From Acetobacter pasteurianus subsp. pasteurianus LMG 1262 = NBRC 106471 (GTDB lineage Bacteria > Pseudomonadota > Alphaproteobacteria > Acetobacterales > Acetobacteraceae), in NCBI RefSeq assembly GCF_000285275.1, contig NZ_CADO01000139.1:1-64000 (forward strand): DNA of 64,000 nucleotides. The letters run 5' to 3'. The first letter of the stretch is position 1. Every line of letters starts with the position of its first letter. The notes beneath the pieces were generated by a model. That model was not told the DNA's origin, searched no databases, and saw only the letters and a list, made by a program, of their open reading frames with translations. The translations under genes were made by a program, and so were the position numbers. Of this stretch, positions 34,151 through 43,227 are shown piece after piece.

Positions 34151-34774
34151 ATGGATCAAACCGTTACGGATTTTGCCCGTGCCGTGCAGGATATTCTGTT
34201 TGCCGGGCAGCGGATGGATCAGCGCGGGTGGGTGCCAGCCACGGCAGGCAATATCAGCCGCAAGCTGGCAGATGGCCGCATAGCCATTACGCGCTCCGGC
34301 TGCCACAAAGGCTTTTTGCAGGCGGCAGACGTTATTACCGTGGATATGCAGGGCAAACCGCATAGCCCGGAAAACCGGCCCAGTGCGGAAACGCTGTTGC
34401 ATTGCCAGATTTACCGCCATTTCCCGCAAGTGGGCGCAGTGCTGCATGGCCATTCCGTGGCCTCCACTGTTCTGTCCATGGAAGAAAAAACAGCAGCACT
34501 TACGCTGGCTGATTACGAAGTTCTGAAAGTGTTTGAAGGGCAGACCACGCACGAAACATCCGTGCAGGTGCCCTTGTTTGAGAACGATCAGGACATTGCG
34601 CGGCTGGCGGAAGTGGTGGAACCATTTTTTGGCACCGGTATGTCAGCGGGCTACATTATTCGCGGCCACGGTGTGTATGTGTGGGGCAAGGATATGCCCA
34701 CCGCCCTTGCGCGGCTGGAAGGGCTGGAGTTCCTGCTGGCCTGCGCGCTTGAGCGAAGGAAACTGCACGCATGA
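34151..34774 (+). CDS. mtnB: Methylthioribulose-1-phosphate dehydratase
   Basis: It dehydrates 5-methylthioribulose-1-phosphate in the methionine salvage pathway. The 207-residue class II aldolase-fold protein has PATAGNISRKL near residue 29, ITRSGCHKG near 46, the metal-binding VLHGHSVAS near 97 and a later IRGHGVYVWG near 168. It is the first of three salvage genes; its stop overlaps the mtnD start by four bases. Confidence 0.93.
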   Translation: MDQTVTDFARAVQDILFAGQRMDQRGWVPATAGNISRKLADGRIAITRSGCHKGFLQAADVITVDMQGKPHSPENRPSAETLLHCQIYRHFPQVGAVLHGHSVASTVLSMEEKTAALTLADYEVLKVFEGQTTHETSVQVPLFENDQDIARLAEVVEPFFGTGMSAGYIIRGHGVYVWGKDMPTALARLEGLEFLLACALERRKLHA

Positions 34775-35316
34775 GTTCCCTGACAGTTTACAAAGATACC
34801 ACCCCCGAACACCCCGTGCTGCAAACGCAGGACCCGGCAGAAATGGCCCGCGTTCTGGCACCACTGGGCGTGCGGTTTGAACGTTGGGAAGGCCCGCAAA
34901 TTCCCCCAAGGGATGCAGATGAGCAGGCCGTGCTGGATGTGTATGGCCCATTTTTAGACAAGCTGATGGGCGAAACAGGTGCAGGCTCTGCCGATGTGCT
35001 GCGGGTTAGCCCATCTACACCCAACCGCGAGGCCTTGCGGGATAAGTTCTTGTCCGAACATACGCATAGTGAAGATGAAATTCGCTTTTTTGTGCACGGT
35101 AGCGGGCACTTCATCCTGCATATTGCAGGCTATGTTTACGATGTGGAATGCACGCAAACTGATCTGATTTCTGTGCCAGAAGGTACAAAGCACTGGTTTG
35201 ATGCCGGGCCAGAGCCAGATATGGTTACGCTGCGCATTTTCACACACAAGGAAGGCTGGGTGGCCCGCTATACAGGCACCGATATTGCCCGGCAGTTTCC
35301 TTCTTACGCAAACTGA
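34771..35316 (+). CDS. mtnD: Acireductone dioxygenase
   Basis: It oxidises the acireductone formed in methionine salvage to the ketoacid precursor of methionine and formate. The 181-residue cupin protein has the metal-binding motif HTHSEDEIRFFVHGSGHF near residues 96-113 and TKHWFDAGPEPD, which holds the fourth ligand, near 142. It is coupled to mtnB by an ATGA overlap. Confidence 0.93.
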   Translation: MSSLTVYKDTTPEHPVLQTQDPAEMARVLAPLGVRFERWEGPQIPPRDADEQAVLDVYGPFLDKLMGETGAGSADVLRVSPSTPNREALRDKFLSEHTHSEDEIRFFVHGSGHFILHIAGYVYDVECTQTDLISVPEGTKHWFDAGPEPDMVTLRIFTHKEGWVARYTGTDIARQFPSYAN

Positions 35317-35324
35317 TTGAGGGC

Positions 35325-36032
35325 ATGATGGCCGATACCCGGATTCCTCCGCGCGTGGTGCTGCTGGATATTGAAGGCACCACCCTGCCAGTGGCTTTTG
35401 TGCATAAAGTGTTGTTTCCCTACGCGCGCAAACATCTGCCCGCATTGCTGGAACAGCGCGAAAATCCGGTAGTGCAGGAAGCACTGGCACAGATTGCCCA
35501 AGCTGCCCCCGGCGTGCCGCCGCTGGAGCAGCTTGAACGCTGGATGGCGGAAGATGCCAAGGTTGCCCCGCTTAAAAGCCTGCAAGGCCTGTGCTGGCAG
35601 CAAGGGTATGAAAAAGGGGAACTGGAAGCCCAACTTTACCCAGATGTTGAGCCCACCTTAAAGGCATGGAAAGCCGCAGGCCTTACGTTGGCTGTGTATT
35701 CCTCCGGTTCCGAAGCTGCGCAGAAGCTGATTTACGGCTATACCGAGCAGGGGAACCTGACCTCGCTTTTCAGCGCGTTTTTTGATCTGCGCGTTGGTGG
35801 TAAGAAAAGCGCGCAAAGTTATCGCCATATTCTGGAACAAAGTGGCTGGCAGGGGCAGGATGTGCTGTTTCTGTCCGATGTGGTGGCAGAACTGGATGCA
35901 GCAGCCCAAGCGGGCCTGCGTGTATGCCAGATTGCCCGCCCGGAAGATGGCACGGTGGCAGGTACTACCCACCCTGTAGCGCAATCTCTGCCGCAGGCGG
36001 GGCAGATGTTTGGCCTGCCGGAAGGAGCATAA
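35325..36032 (+). CDS. mtnC: Enolase-phosphatase E1
   Basis: A HAD-family enzyme that enolises and dephosphorylates 2,3-diketo-5-methylthiopentyl-1-phosphate in methionine salvage, feeding mtnD. The 235-residue protein begins with the nucleophile motif VVLLDIEGTTLPV near residue 10, has AVYSSGSEAAQKL near 124 and the C-terminal Asp motif in FLSDVVAELDAAAQAG near 184. It follows mtnD by 8 bases, completing a mtnBDC unit; mtnA and mtnK are not here. Confidence 0.92.
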   Translation: MMADTRIPPRVVLLDIEGTTLPVAFVHKVLFPYARKHLPALLEQRENPVVQEALAQIAQAAPGVPPLEQLERWMAEDAKVAPLKSLQGLCWQQGYEKGELEAQLYPDVEPTLKAWKAAGLTLAVYSSGSEAAQKLIYGYTEQGNLTSLFSAFFDLRVGGKKSAQSYRHILEQSGWQGQDVLFLSDVVAELDAAAQAGLRVCQIARPEDGTVAGTTHPVAQSLPQAGQMFGLPEGA

Positions 36033-36035
36033 AAA

Positions 36036-36983
36036 GTGCTGAAAGCACAGTTGCACACAAACTGGCGGGATATTCCGCCGGAAGCGCACGGCTGTGCGGC
36101 AGCGCTTGGCAATTTTGATGGTGTGCATCTGGGCCACGCCCATCTGGTTCATTCCACCCACGCGGCGCGGCCAGATCTGCCTTTGGCGGTTGTCACGTTT
36201 GAACCTCACCCGCGCGAACTCTTTCGCCCGCAGGACCCACCATTCCGCCTGAGCCTGCCGGATGAGCGTTTTGCCGCCCTGCAGGCGCTGGGTGTGCAAC
36301 ATGTGTTCCAGATCGGGTTTGATGAAGAATTCTCCCGCATGACGGCGGAACGGTTTGTAGAAGACGTGCTGCACGATGCCCTGTGCCTGCGCCACGTTGC
36401 CTGCGGGCCGGATTTTGCATTCGGTTATCGGCGCGGGGGCGATGTTACGTTTCTGGCCGAACGCACGGGTGAACTGGGCATGGGTTTTACATCCGTGCCC
36501 GCACTGGCAGATGCCGCAGGGCCATATTCCTCCACCCGTATCCGGCGGTTGTTGCAGGAAGGATATCCTGAACGCGCAACGGAAGAACTCGGTCGCCCGT
36601 GGTTTATTCGTGGCCAGGTGCAGCATGGTGATAAACGCGGCCGTCTGCTGGGCTTTCCCACAGCCAACATTCCGCTTGGGCGGCATCTGGAGCCCGCACG
36701 TGGAGTTTACGCCGTAACGGTGCGCCTGTCTGGTGGCTATACGCGTCCCGGCGTGGCCAATATTGGCCGTAGACCCACCATTAACGATGGGCAGGAAAGC
36801 CGCGTAGAAGTGAACCTGTTTGACTTTGATGGTGATCTGTACGGCCAAACACTTTCTGTGGCGCTGCACAAAATGCTGCGGGCAGAACAGCGCTTTGCCG
36901 GGCTGGATGAACTCAAGGCCCAGATCGCGCAGGATGCGCAGCAGGCCCGCATGGTTCTGAACGCCGAACTGGCGGGCATATAA
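36036..36983 (+). CDS. ribF: Bifunctional riboflavin kinase / FAD synthetase
   Basis: It converts riboflavin to FMN and FMN to FAD. The 315-residue protein has an N-terminal adenylyltransferase domain (GNFDGVHLGHAHLV near residue 24, FEPHPRELFRP near 54, SSTRIRRLL near 168) and a C-terminal kinase domain (GDKRGRLLGFPTANIPL near 198, PTINDGQESRVEVNLFDFDGDLYGQ near 247). It starts at a GTG 3 bases after mtnC, with GGAG at the end of that gene. Confidence 0.94.
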   Translation: MLKAQLHTNWRDIPPEAHGCAAALGNFDGVHLGHAHLVHSTHAARPDLPLAVVTFEPHPRELFRPQDPPFRLSLPDERFAALQALGVQHVFQIGFDEEFSRMTAERFVEDVLHDALCLRHVACGPDFAFGYRRGGDVTFLAERTGELGMGFTSVPALADAAGPYSSTRIRRLLQEGYPERATEELGRPWFIRGQVQHGDKRGRLLGFPTANIPLGRHLEPARGVYAVTVRLSGGYTRPGVANIGRRPTINDGQESRVEVNLFDFDGDLYGQTLSVALHKMLRAEQRFAGLDELKAQIAQDAQQARMVLNAELAGI

Positions 36984-37049
36984 CCCCCTGTAAAAGTACG
37001 GGCAGATAGGGCAGAATATAATTTGCGGCTGCAATGTGGCCGTTCATGC

Positions 37050-37078
37050 TTGACCCTGCGCTTGTCCTTTTTGATAAG
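37050..37078 (+). promoter_or_regulatory. Sigma70-like promoter ahead of ileS
   Basis: TTGACC (37050-37055) and GATAAG (37073-37078) are 17 bases apart, in the 170-base gap between ribF and ileS. This would start an ileS-lspA transcript. Confidence 0.45.
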
Positions 37079-37155
37079 AGCCTGAATGCAAGATGGTTTG
37101 ACCAGCACATGCGGGGCCAGACCATGAACCCGAACTGAAGTGACATCACCCGCTC

Positions 37156-40071
37156 ATGACCACATCCAGCAGCGACCAGGACACCCAATCCCCCGCCGAT
37201 CTGTATCGTGATACGGTGTTCCTGCCCCGTACCTCTTTCCCCATGCGCGGGGGTCTGCCAAAGCAGGAACCGCAGTGGCTGAAAAAGTGGGAAGAAACCG
37301 GGCTGGATGCGCGGCTGAAACAGCAGGCAGAAGGGCGGCCAGTTTTTACGCTGCATGATGGCCCCCCGTATGCCAATGGCCACCTGCACATTGGCCATGC
37401 CATGAACAAGATCAACAAGGATGTGATCAACCGCGCCCATCGCATGTCTGGTTACGGCGTGCGCTATGTGCCGGGGTGGGATTGCCACGGCCTTCCGATT
37501 GAATGGAAGGTGGAAGAAAAATACCGCAAGGCAAAAAAGGACAAGGATTCCGTGCCTGTGCTGGAATTCCGTGCCGAATGCCGCGCCTATGCGGGCGAGT
37601 GGCTGAATATCCAGATGCAGGAATTCAAGCGCCTTGGCGTGCAGGCGGAATGGCAGAACCGCTACGCCACCATGGATTTCTCATCCGAAGCAGCCATTGT
37701 GAACGAAATCGGCAAGTTCCTGCTGAACGGGCGGCTGTATCGTGGCCTGCGCCCCGTGATGTGGAGCCCGGTTGAAAAAACCGCTCTGGCCGAAGCTGAA
37801 ATCGAATATCACGATCACACCTCAACCACCATTCTGGTGGCCTTCCCGGTTGTGCGGGACCCCACGCCAGCCCATGCGCTGGAGGATGTATCTGTTGTCA
37901 TCTGGACCACCACACCGTGGACCATTCCCGGCAACCGCGCCTTGGCTTATGGGCCAGAAATCACCTACGTGGTGCTGCGGGTGGATGAAACGGGTGAGGG
38001 CGCATTGCTTGAACCCGGCGCAAAGGTGCTGGTGGCCGAAGCACTGGTGGATGCCTTCTGTCAGGAAGCTCACGTTACTGCGCACCATATCCTTTACACC
38101 CTGCCGGGCAGCGCGCTGAAAGGGGCTGTATGCTCCCATCCGCTGCGTGGTGCCGGGTATGATTTTGATGTGCCCATGCTGCCGGGTGAATTTGTCACCA
38201 CCGAGGCCGGCACCGGCCTTGTGCACATGGCGCCTTCTCATGGTGAGGATGACTTCCAGCTTTGCCGCATGTACGGCGTGGAAGTGCCAGAAGTGGTGCA
38301 GGCCGATGGCACATACGCCCCGTGGGTTTCAGGCTTTGCAGGCACGCATGTGTTCAAGGCGGCAGATGTTGTGTGCTCCACGCTGGAAGCGGTAATGGAA
38401 CATGCCAACGCCAACGGCACAGCCCCGGCTGGCTTGGTGGGGCGTGGTGAAATTGTGCACTCCTACCCGCATTCATGGCGTTCCCGCGCGCCGGTAATCT
38501 ACCGTGCCACGCCGCAGTGGTTCATCCGCATGGATGGTGAAGATTCGCTGCGTGAAAAAGCCCTTAAGGCGCTGGAAGACGTTACTTTCGTGCCCGCACA
38601 GGCGCGCAACCGCCTGACATCCATGATCCGCACGCGCCCAGACTGGTGCATCAGCCGCCAGCGCGCATGGGGCGTGCCTATTGCCGTGTTTGTTGAAAAA
38701 CGCACAGGCGAAGTGCTGCGTGATGCCGATGTGATGCAGCGTGTTGTGGATGCCTTTAAGGAAGAAGGTGCAGATGCGTGGTATAGCTCTGAACCCGCAC
38801 GCTTTCTCGGCCCGGATCGGAACCCGGATGATTACGATCAGGTGTTCGATATCGTGGATGTGTGGTTCGAAAGTGGTTCCACCCACGCCTTCGTGCTGGG
38901 CCAGCCGGGGCTAAGCTTCCCTGCCGATCTGTATCTGGAAGGTTCGGACCAGCATCGCGGCTGGTTCCAGTCCTCCCTGCTGGAAAGTGTGGGTACGCGC
39001 GGCGTTTCACCCTACAAGGCGGTTGTGACCAACGGCTTTGTTCTGGATGAACAGGGCCGCAAGATGTCCAAATCCCTCGGCAACGTGATTGCCCCGCAGG
39101 ATGTGAATGACAGCCTGGGTGCAGACGTGCTGCGCCTATGGGTGGTGAACTCCGATACCAATGATGATCTGCGCATTGGCAAGGAAATTCTCAAACAACA
39201 GGGTGAACTGTATCGCCGCCTGCGCAACACGCTGCGCTGGCTGCTGGGTGCGCTGGATGGCTACACGGAAGCAGAAGCCGTGCCGTATGCCGAACTGCCA
39301 GAGCTGGAACGCTGGGTGCTGCATCGCCTTACAGAACTGGGTGGGCTGATTGCCCGCGCGGTGGAAACGCATGAATGGGTGGGTGTGTATCCGGCCCTGC
39401 ATGGGTTCTGCACCACGGATCTGTCTGCTTTCTACTTCGATATCCGTAAGGATGCGTTGTATTGCGATGCACCCTCCAACCCCACACGCCGCGCAGCCCG
39501 CACGGTGCTGGATATTCTGCAACGCTGCCTGACAACATGGCTGGCCCCCGTGCTGGTGTTTACGGCGGAAGAAGCATGGACATCCCGCTTTGGGGCAGAG
39601 CAGAGCGTGCATGAACAGGCCTTCCCTGAACTGCCCGCGGAATGGAATGATCCGGCATTGGATGAACGCTGGGCGCGTATTCGTTCCGTGCGGCGCATCA
39701 TCACCACGGAAATTGAAGGCGCACGGCGCGGAGGCACCATTGGTTCCTCCCTTCAGGCGCAGGTTGAACTGACATTCTCTGAAGAAGAAGCCGCACTGTT
39801 TGCCGGTGTAAACTGGAGCGAACTGGCCATTGTCTCCCACGTGGATGTGGTGGTGGACCCCACGTCTTCCTCCATTTACGTGGAAGGGGATGAAGGCGGC
39901 ACGCTGCATGGTGCGCCAGTTGTGCAGGTTGCAGACGGTGAAAAATGCGTGCGCTGCTGGAAGGTTCTGCCAGAAACCGGCACGCGGGATGATTACGCAG
40001 GACTGTGCCTGCGCTGCGCCGATGTGGTGGAACAACAGGGTGGCCCGCGCACAGGGCAGGAGGACGCGTGA
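37156..40071 (+). CDS. ileS: Isoleucyl-tRNA synthetase
   Basis: A 971-residue class I synthetase. The HIGH motif is in PYANGHLHIGHAMNKINKD near residue 72, and KMSKS in DEQGRKMSKSLGNVI near 635. The editing domain lies between (WTTTPWTIPGN near 250). The C-terminal zinc-binding region keeps its cysteines, CVRCWK near 931 and LCLRCAD near 953, so it is the bacterial mupirocin-sensitive-like form rather than the eukaryote-like type. Its stop codon overlaps the lspA start. Confidence 0.96.
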   Translation: MTTSSSDQDTQSPADLYRDTVFLPRTSFPMRGGLPKQEPQWLKKWEETGLDARLKQQAEGRPVFTLHDGPPYANGHLHIGHAMNKINKDVINRAHRMSGYGVRYVPGWDCHGLPIEWKVEEKYRKAKKDKDSVPVLEFRAECRAYAGEWLNIQMQEFKRLGVQAEWQNRYATMDFSSEAAIVNEIGKFLLNGRLYRGLRPVMWSPVEKTALAEAEIEYHDHTSTTILVAFPVVRDPTPAHALEDVSVVIWTTTPWTIPGNRALAYGPEITYVVLRVDETGEGALLEPGAKVLVAEALVDAFCQEAHVTAHHILYTLPGSALKGAVCSHPLRGAGYDFDVPMLPGEFVTTEAGTGLVHMAPSHGEDDFQLCRMYGVEVPEVVQADGTYAPWVSGFAGTHVFKAADVVCSTLEAVMEHANANGTAPAGLVGRGEIVHSYPHSWRSRAPVIYRATPQWFIRMDGEDSLREKALKALEDVTFVPAQARNRLTSMIRTRPDWCISRQRAWGVPIAVFVEKRTGEVLRDADVMQRVVDAFKEEGADAWYSSEPARFLGPDRNPDDYDQVFDIVDVWFESGSTHAFVLGQPGLSFPADLYLEGSDQHRGWFQSSLLESVGTRGVSPYKAVVTNGFVLDEQGRKMSKSLGNVIAPQDVNDSLGADVLRLWVVNSDTNDDLRIGKEILKQQGELYRRLRNTLRWLLGALDGYTEAEAVPYAELPELERWVLHRLTELGGLIARAVETHEWVGVYPALHGFCTTDLSAFYFDIRKDALYCDAPSNPTRRAARTVLDILQRCLTTWLAPVLVFTAEEAWTSRFGAEQSVHEQAFPELPAEWNDPALDERWARIRSVRRIITTEIEGARRGGTIGSSLQAQVELTFSEEEAALFAGVNWSELAIVSHVDVVVDPTSSSIYVEGDEGGTLHGAPVVQVADGEKCVRCWKVLPETGTRDDYAGLCLRCADVVEQQGGPRTGQEDA

Positions 40072-40583
40072 GTTCTCGCCCCTTCATGCTGCGCCCGGCA
40101 GGCCTCGGCCTGCTGGTGCTGATGCTTACGCTTTCAGCAGATCAGCTGAGTAAATACTGGATTCTGTACGGGCTGGATCTGCCCGCACGGGGTTCTGTTA
40201 AAGTGCTGCCGTTCCTTAACTTCACTATGGTATGGAACCACGCCGTTACTTTTGGCATGTTTGGCGGGCTTGGCGGGGCGGGGCGCATTGTGTTTTCCGC
40301 TATTGCGCTGGCCGTGGCCTGCTGCCTTCTGGTATGGATTTTTCGCACGCCCAGCAAACTTACCGCTGCGTGTGTTGGGGCCATTACAGGTGGGGCCATT
40401 GGCAACGTTATGGACCGTGTGCGCTATGGGGCCGTGGTGGATTTTCTGCATGCCCATGCTTTTGGGTGGTCATGGTATGTATTCAACGTGGCAGATTCCG
40501 CTATAGTATGCGCCGTATGCATGCTGCTGGTGCAGAATTTTCTGGCAGGCGGGCAGCAACAAGACAACGTAAAAACCGGGTAA
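40068..40583 (+). CDS. lspA: Lipoprotein signal peptidase
   Basis: It cleaves prolipoproteins in the inner membrane after diacylation. The protein of about 171 residues has four membrane helices and both catalytic aspartates, in GNVMDRVRYGAVVDFLHAH and FNVADSAI, as well as the NFTMVWNHAVTFGMF segment. The GTG at 40068 overlaps the ileS stop (GTGA); an ATG at 40086 is the alternative. ileS followed by lspA is a widespread order. A short ACCC/GGGT hairpin with six T follows the gene. Confidence 0.93.
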   Translation: MSSRPFMLRPAGLGLLVLMLTLSADQLSKYWILYGLDLPARGSVKVLPFLNFTMVWNHAVTFGMFGGLGGAGRIVFSAIALAVACCLLVWIFRTPSKLTAACVGAITGGAIGNVMDRVRYGAVVDFLHAHAFGWSWYVFNVADSAIVCAVCMLLVQNFLAGGQQQDNVKTG

Positions 40584-40611
40584 CCCCCAAAGGGCTGGGT
40601 GTTTTTTCAGG

Positions 40612-41160
40612 ATGAGTGGAAGGCAGACGATGGCGCGCCGTGTTTCGACACTGATTTCTCCGCTGCTGCTTCTTGGCGGCTGCTTTTTGCTAAGTGGCTG
40701 CTCAGGGAACGAAGCCGCCCGTGCTTTCGGGCTGGAACGCAGCCTGCCGGATGAATACACGGTTACAACCCGTGCCCCGCTTTCCATGCCGCCATCAGAT
40801 GAGCTGGTAAAGCCCACAAAGGGTGATGACCGGAGGCAGGATGAAAGTGAACGCCTGCAGGCGCTGGAAACACTTTCCCCCGATGTAGCGCTGCGCGGCA
40901 CAAACGGTGATACCAGTGAAGGCCAGACCATTTTGGTGAACGAGGCCACAGAGGCATCCGATGCACCAGACCGGGGTGAACTGGGTGAAGCCGGTTCGGG
41001 CTTTGTGCAGGAACTGATGTTCTGGAAAGGTGGCAAGGCCGGGGCTGTGGTGGATGCAGATGGAGAAAACCGCCGTCTGAAAACCAATGCTGCCCTTGGC
41101 AATTCCCCCACCAAAGGGGTTACGCCCACACAGCATGCCAAAGGCTCCGGTCTGTTCTGA
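40612..41160 (+). CDS. DUF3035 lipoprotein (BamF-like)
   Basis: A 182-residue lipoprotein with the lipobox FLLSGC (Cys30). The segment AFGLERSLPDEYTVTTRAPLSMPP is the DUF3035 signature. In alphaproteobacteria this family includes BamF, an accessory lipoprotein of the outer-membrane barrel-assembly machine. The C-terminal half is polar and probably flexible, with a short FVQELMFWKGG helix. It lies between lspA and mutL. The BamF role is taken from the family and is not shown here. Confidence 0.75.
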   Translation: MSGRQTMARRVSTLISPLLLLGGCFLLSGCSGNEAARAFGLERSLPDEYTVTTRAPLSMPPSDELVKPTKGDDRRQDESERLQALETLSPDVALRGTNGDTSEGQTILVNEATEASDAPDRGELGEAGSGFVQELMFWKGGKAGAVVDADGENRRLKTNAALGNSPTKGVTPTQHAKGSGLF

Positions 41161-41177
41161 TCGGAAAGGTCTGACCC

Positions 41178-43109
41178 ATGTCCGGCCTGTTTGCTGAACC
41201 CGGTATGGATATACACCAGCCCGAAACGCCGCCCCATGTGCGGCGGCTGCCAGAGGTTATTGTTAACCGCATTGCTGCGGGTGAGGTGATAGAACGCCCC
41301 GCCGCAGCGGTGAAGGAACTGGTTGAAAACGCCATAGATGCAGGAGCTCGCAGGCTGGAGGTTTCTCTGGCTGGCGGGGGTGTGGACCGCATTATCGTCA
41401 CCGATGATGGTGTGGGCATGTCAGCCGATGATCTGGCTCTGGCGGTAGATCGGCACTGCACATCCAAACTGCGCGATGAAACATTGGTGCATATCAGCAC
41501 GCTCGGTTTTCGGGGGGAGGCTCTGCCTTCCATCGGGGCGGCAGCGCGGCTGTGCATTACCTCCCGCCCAAGGGGGGAAAGTGGCGCATGGCGTATTCGG
41601 GTAGAAGGGGGCAAGGTTTCCCCCGTTGAACCCGCAGCCGGTGCGCCGGGCACCAGCGTGGTGGTGGAAGATCTGTTTTTTGCCACCCCCGCCCGCCGTA
41701 AGTTTCTGAAAAGCGCGCGTGTGGAAGGCCGACACGCTGAAAACGTGGTGCGGCGTCTGGCCTTGGCTGTGCCGCAAACGGCTTTCCGGTTTATGCTGGA
41801 TGAGCGCGTGCTGTTTGATCTGCCCGCGCAGGATATGGCCGCCCGTTCTGCTGCCTTGCTGGACGCCAGCGAGGCCGATGGTTTTTTAGAAATTTCAGGT
41901 GAGCGCGATGGCATGACCCTTAGCGGGTTTATCTGCCCGCCATCAGTCCATCGGTCCACGGCCAATGGGCAGTTCATGCTGGTAAATGGCCGCCCTGTGG
42001 TGGACCCGGTGCTTAAAACCGCTGTGCGCGTGGCCTATAGGCGCGTGATCGAACCCGGCAGGCACCCTGTTGTGGCGCTTATGCTCACGGTGCCGCCGGA
42101 TAGGGTGGATGTAAACGTGCACCCGGCCAAAACGGAACTGCGCTTTGCGGATGAAGCCAGCGTGCGCTCCCTTGTTATTGGCACCATTCAGCGCGCGTTA
42201 GAGCATGGGGCAGGTAGCGTAGGTGTGCGGCCTGTTCTCTCCTCCGCACCACGGCAGGCACGTATTTGGTATCCGCCAGAAAAAGGGGCAGCCCCACCTG
42301 TTCCTGCCCCTGCGTTTCATGCTCCCACGCCAGAGGGCGTGCGGTTTGCAGAAGGCCGTTTGCAGTTTGGGGATGCCCCGGCAGCCAGAACCTTGCCGCC
42401 TGTGGCCATGCCTTCACCCCATGCCGGGTGGGATGCTCCGGCAGTTAACACGCCAGCAACCGGGCAGGCTGAACCTGCTTATACAGCCTCTGCACAGCCA
42501 GTGGCGGCAGATCATCCCTTGGGTGCGGCTATTGCACAGGTGCTGGACACCTATATTCTGGCCGTGGCCGCTGATGGCAGCGTGGTGTTGGTGGATCAGC
42601 ACGCTGCGCATGAACGGCTGACGCATGAACGTTTGCGGGCACAGTTTTTAAGCGGGCATGTGCAGGCGCAGCGTTTGCTGGTGCCCGATGTGGTGGATCT
42701 GCCCCGTGTGCAGGTGGACCTGCTGTTGGCACGCCAACCCACGCTGGAAAAACTGGGTGTGGAAATTGAAGCCTTTGGCGGCGACTCCGTTCTGGTAAGG
42801 GCCTTGCCTGCCATGCTGCGCAGCAGTGATGCCGTAAGCCTGCTGCGTGATCTGGCCGATGAACTGGAAGCGGATGAAAATGGCGCCCCAGATGAAATGG
42901 CAGCGCTTGATGGGCGGTTGGATGCCGTTATTGCCCGTATGGCCTGCCACGGCAGTATTCGGGCCGGGCGCAGGCTGAGCGTGGAAGAAATGAACGCGCT
43001 GCTGCGCCAGATGGAAGAAACACCCCGCGCAGGCACATGCTCACACGGGCGGCCCACGTGGCTGAAGCTCAGCAAGGCCGATCTCGAAAAGTTGTTTGGC
43101 CGCCGTTAG
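41178..43109 (+). CDS. mutL: DNA mismatch repair protein MutL
   Basis: A 643-residue GHKL ATPase that links mismatch recognition to strand removal. ATP-site motifs are VNRIAAGEVIERPAAAVKELVENAIDAGA near residue 30, DDGVGM near 76 and STLGFRGEALPSI near 104. The C-terminal domain keeps the endonuclease motif DQHA-x2-E-x4-E (DQHAAHERLTHE near 473), with ACHGSIRAG and CSHGRPTW later. It is thus an endonuclease-type MutL, as in bacteria without MutH. Confidence 0.95.
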   Translation: MSGLFAEPGMDIHQPETPPHVRRLPEVIVNRIAAGEVIERPAAAVKELVENAIDAGARRLEVSLAGGGVDRIIVTDDGVGMSADDLALAVDRHCTSKLRDETLVHISTLGFRGEALPSIGAAARLCITSRPRGESGAWRIRVEGGKVSPVEPAAGAPGTSVVVEDLFFATPARRKFLKSARVEGRHAENVVRRLALAVPQTAFRFMLDERVLFDLPAQDMAARSAALLDASEADGFLEISGERDGMTLSGFICPPSVHRSTANGQFMLVNGRPVVDPVLKTAVRVAYRRVIEPGRHPVVALMLTVPPDRVDVNVHPAKTELRFADEASVRSLVIGTIQRALEHGAGSVGVRPVLSSAPRQARIWYPPEKGAAPPVPAPAFHAPTPEGVRFAEGRLQFGDAPAARTLPPVAMPSPHAGWDAPAVNTPATGQAEPAYTASAQPVAADHPLGAAIAQVLDTYILAVAADGSVVLVDQHAAHERLTHERLRAQFLSGHVQAQRLLVPDVVDLPRVQVDLLLARQPTLEKLGVEIEAFGGDSVLVRALPAMLRSSDAVSLLRDLADELEADENGAPDEMAALDGRLDAVIARMACHGSIRAGRRLSVEEMNALLRQMEETPRAGTCSHGRPTWLKLSKADLEKLFGRR

Positions 43110-43227
43110 GGATATGGCTGTTCTGCGTAGTGTGATCGGCTGAACGTGAACGGCCGCCTGCTGGCATCAGCCCGCAAAAAAGAGCAGGTTTGCAGCATCT
43201 TCATATAACCTGAATGGTGGTGATGCC

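Noticed and set aside
35658-37034. Open frame of 458 codons on the minus strand, opposite mtnC and ribF
   Set aside because: It lies across two well-supported genes, has low-complexity His/Gln/Arg composition and no ribosome site.
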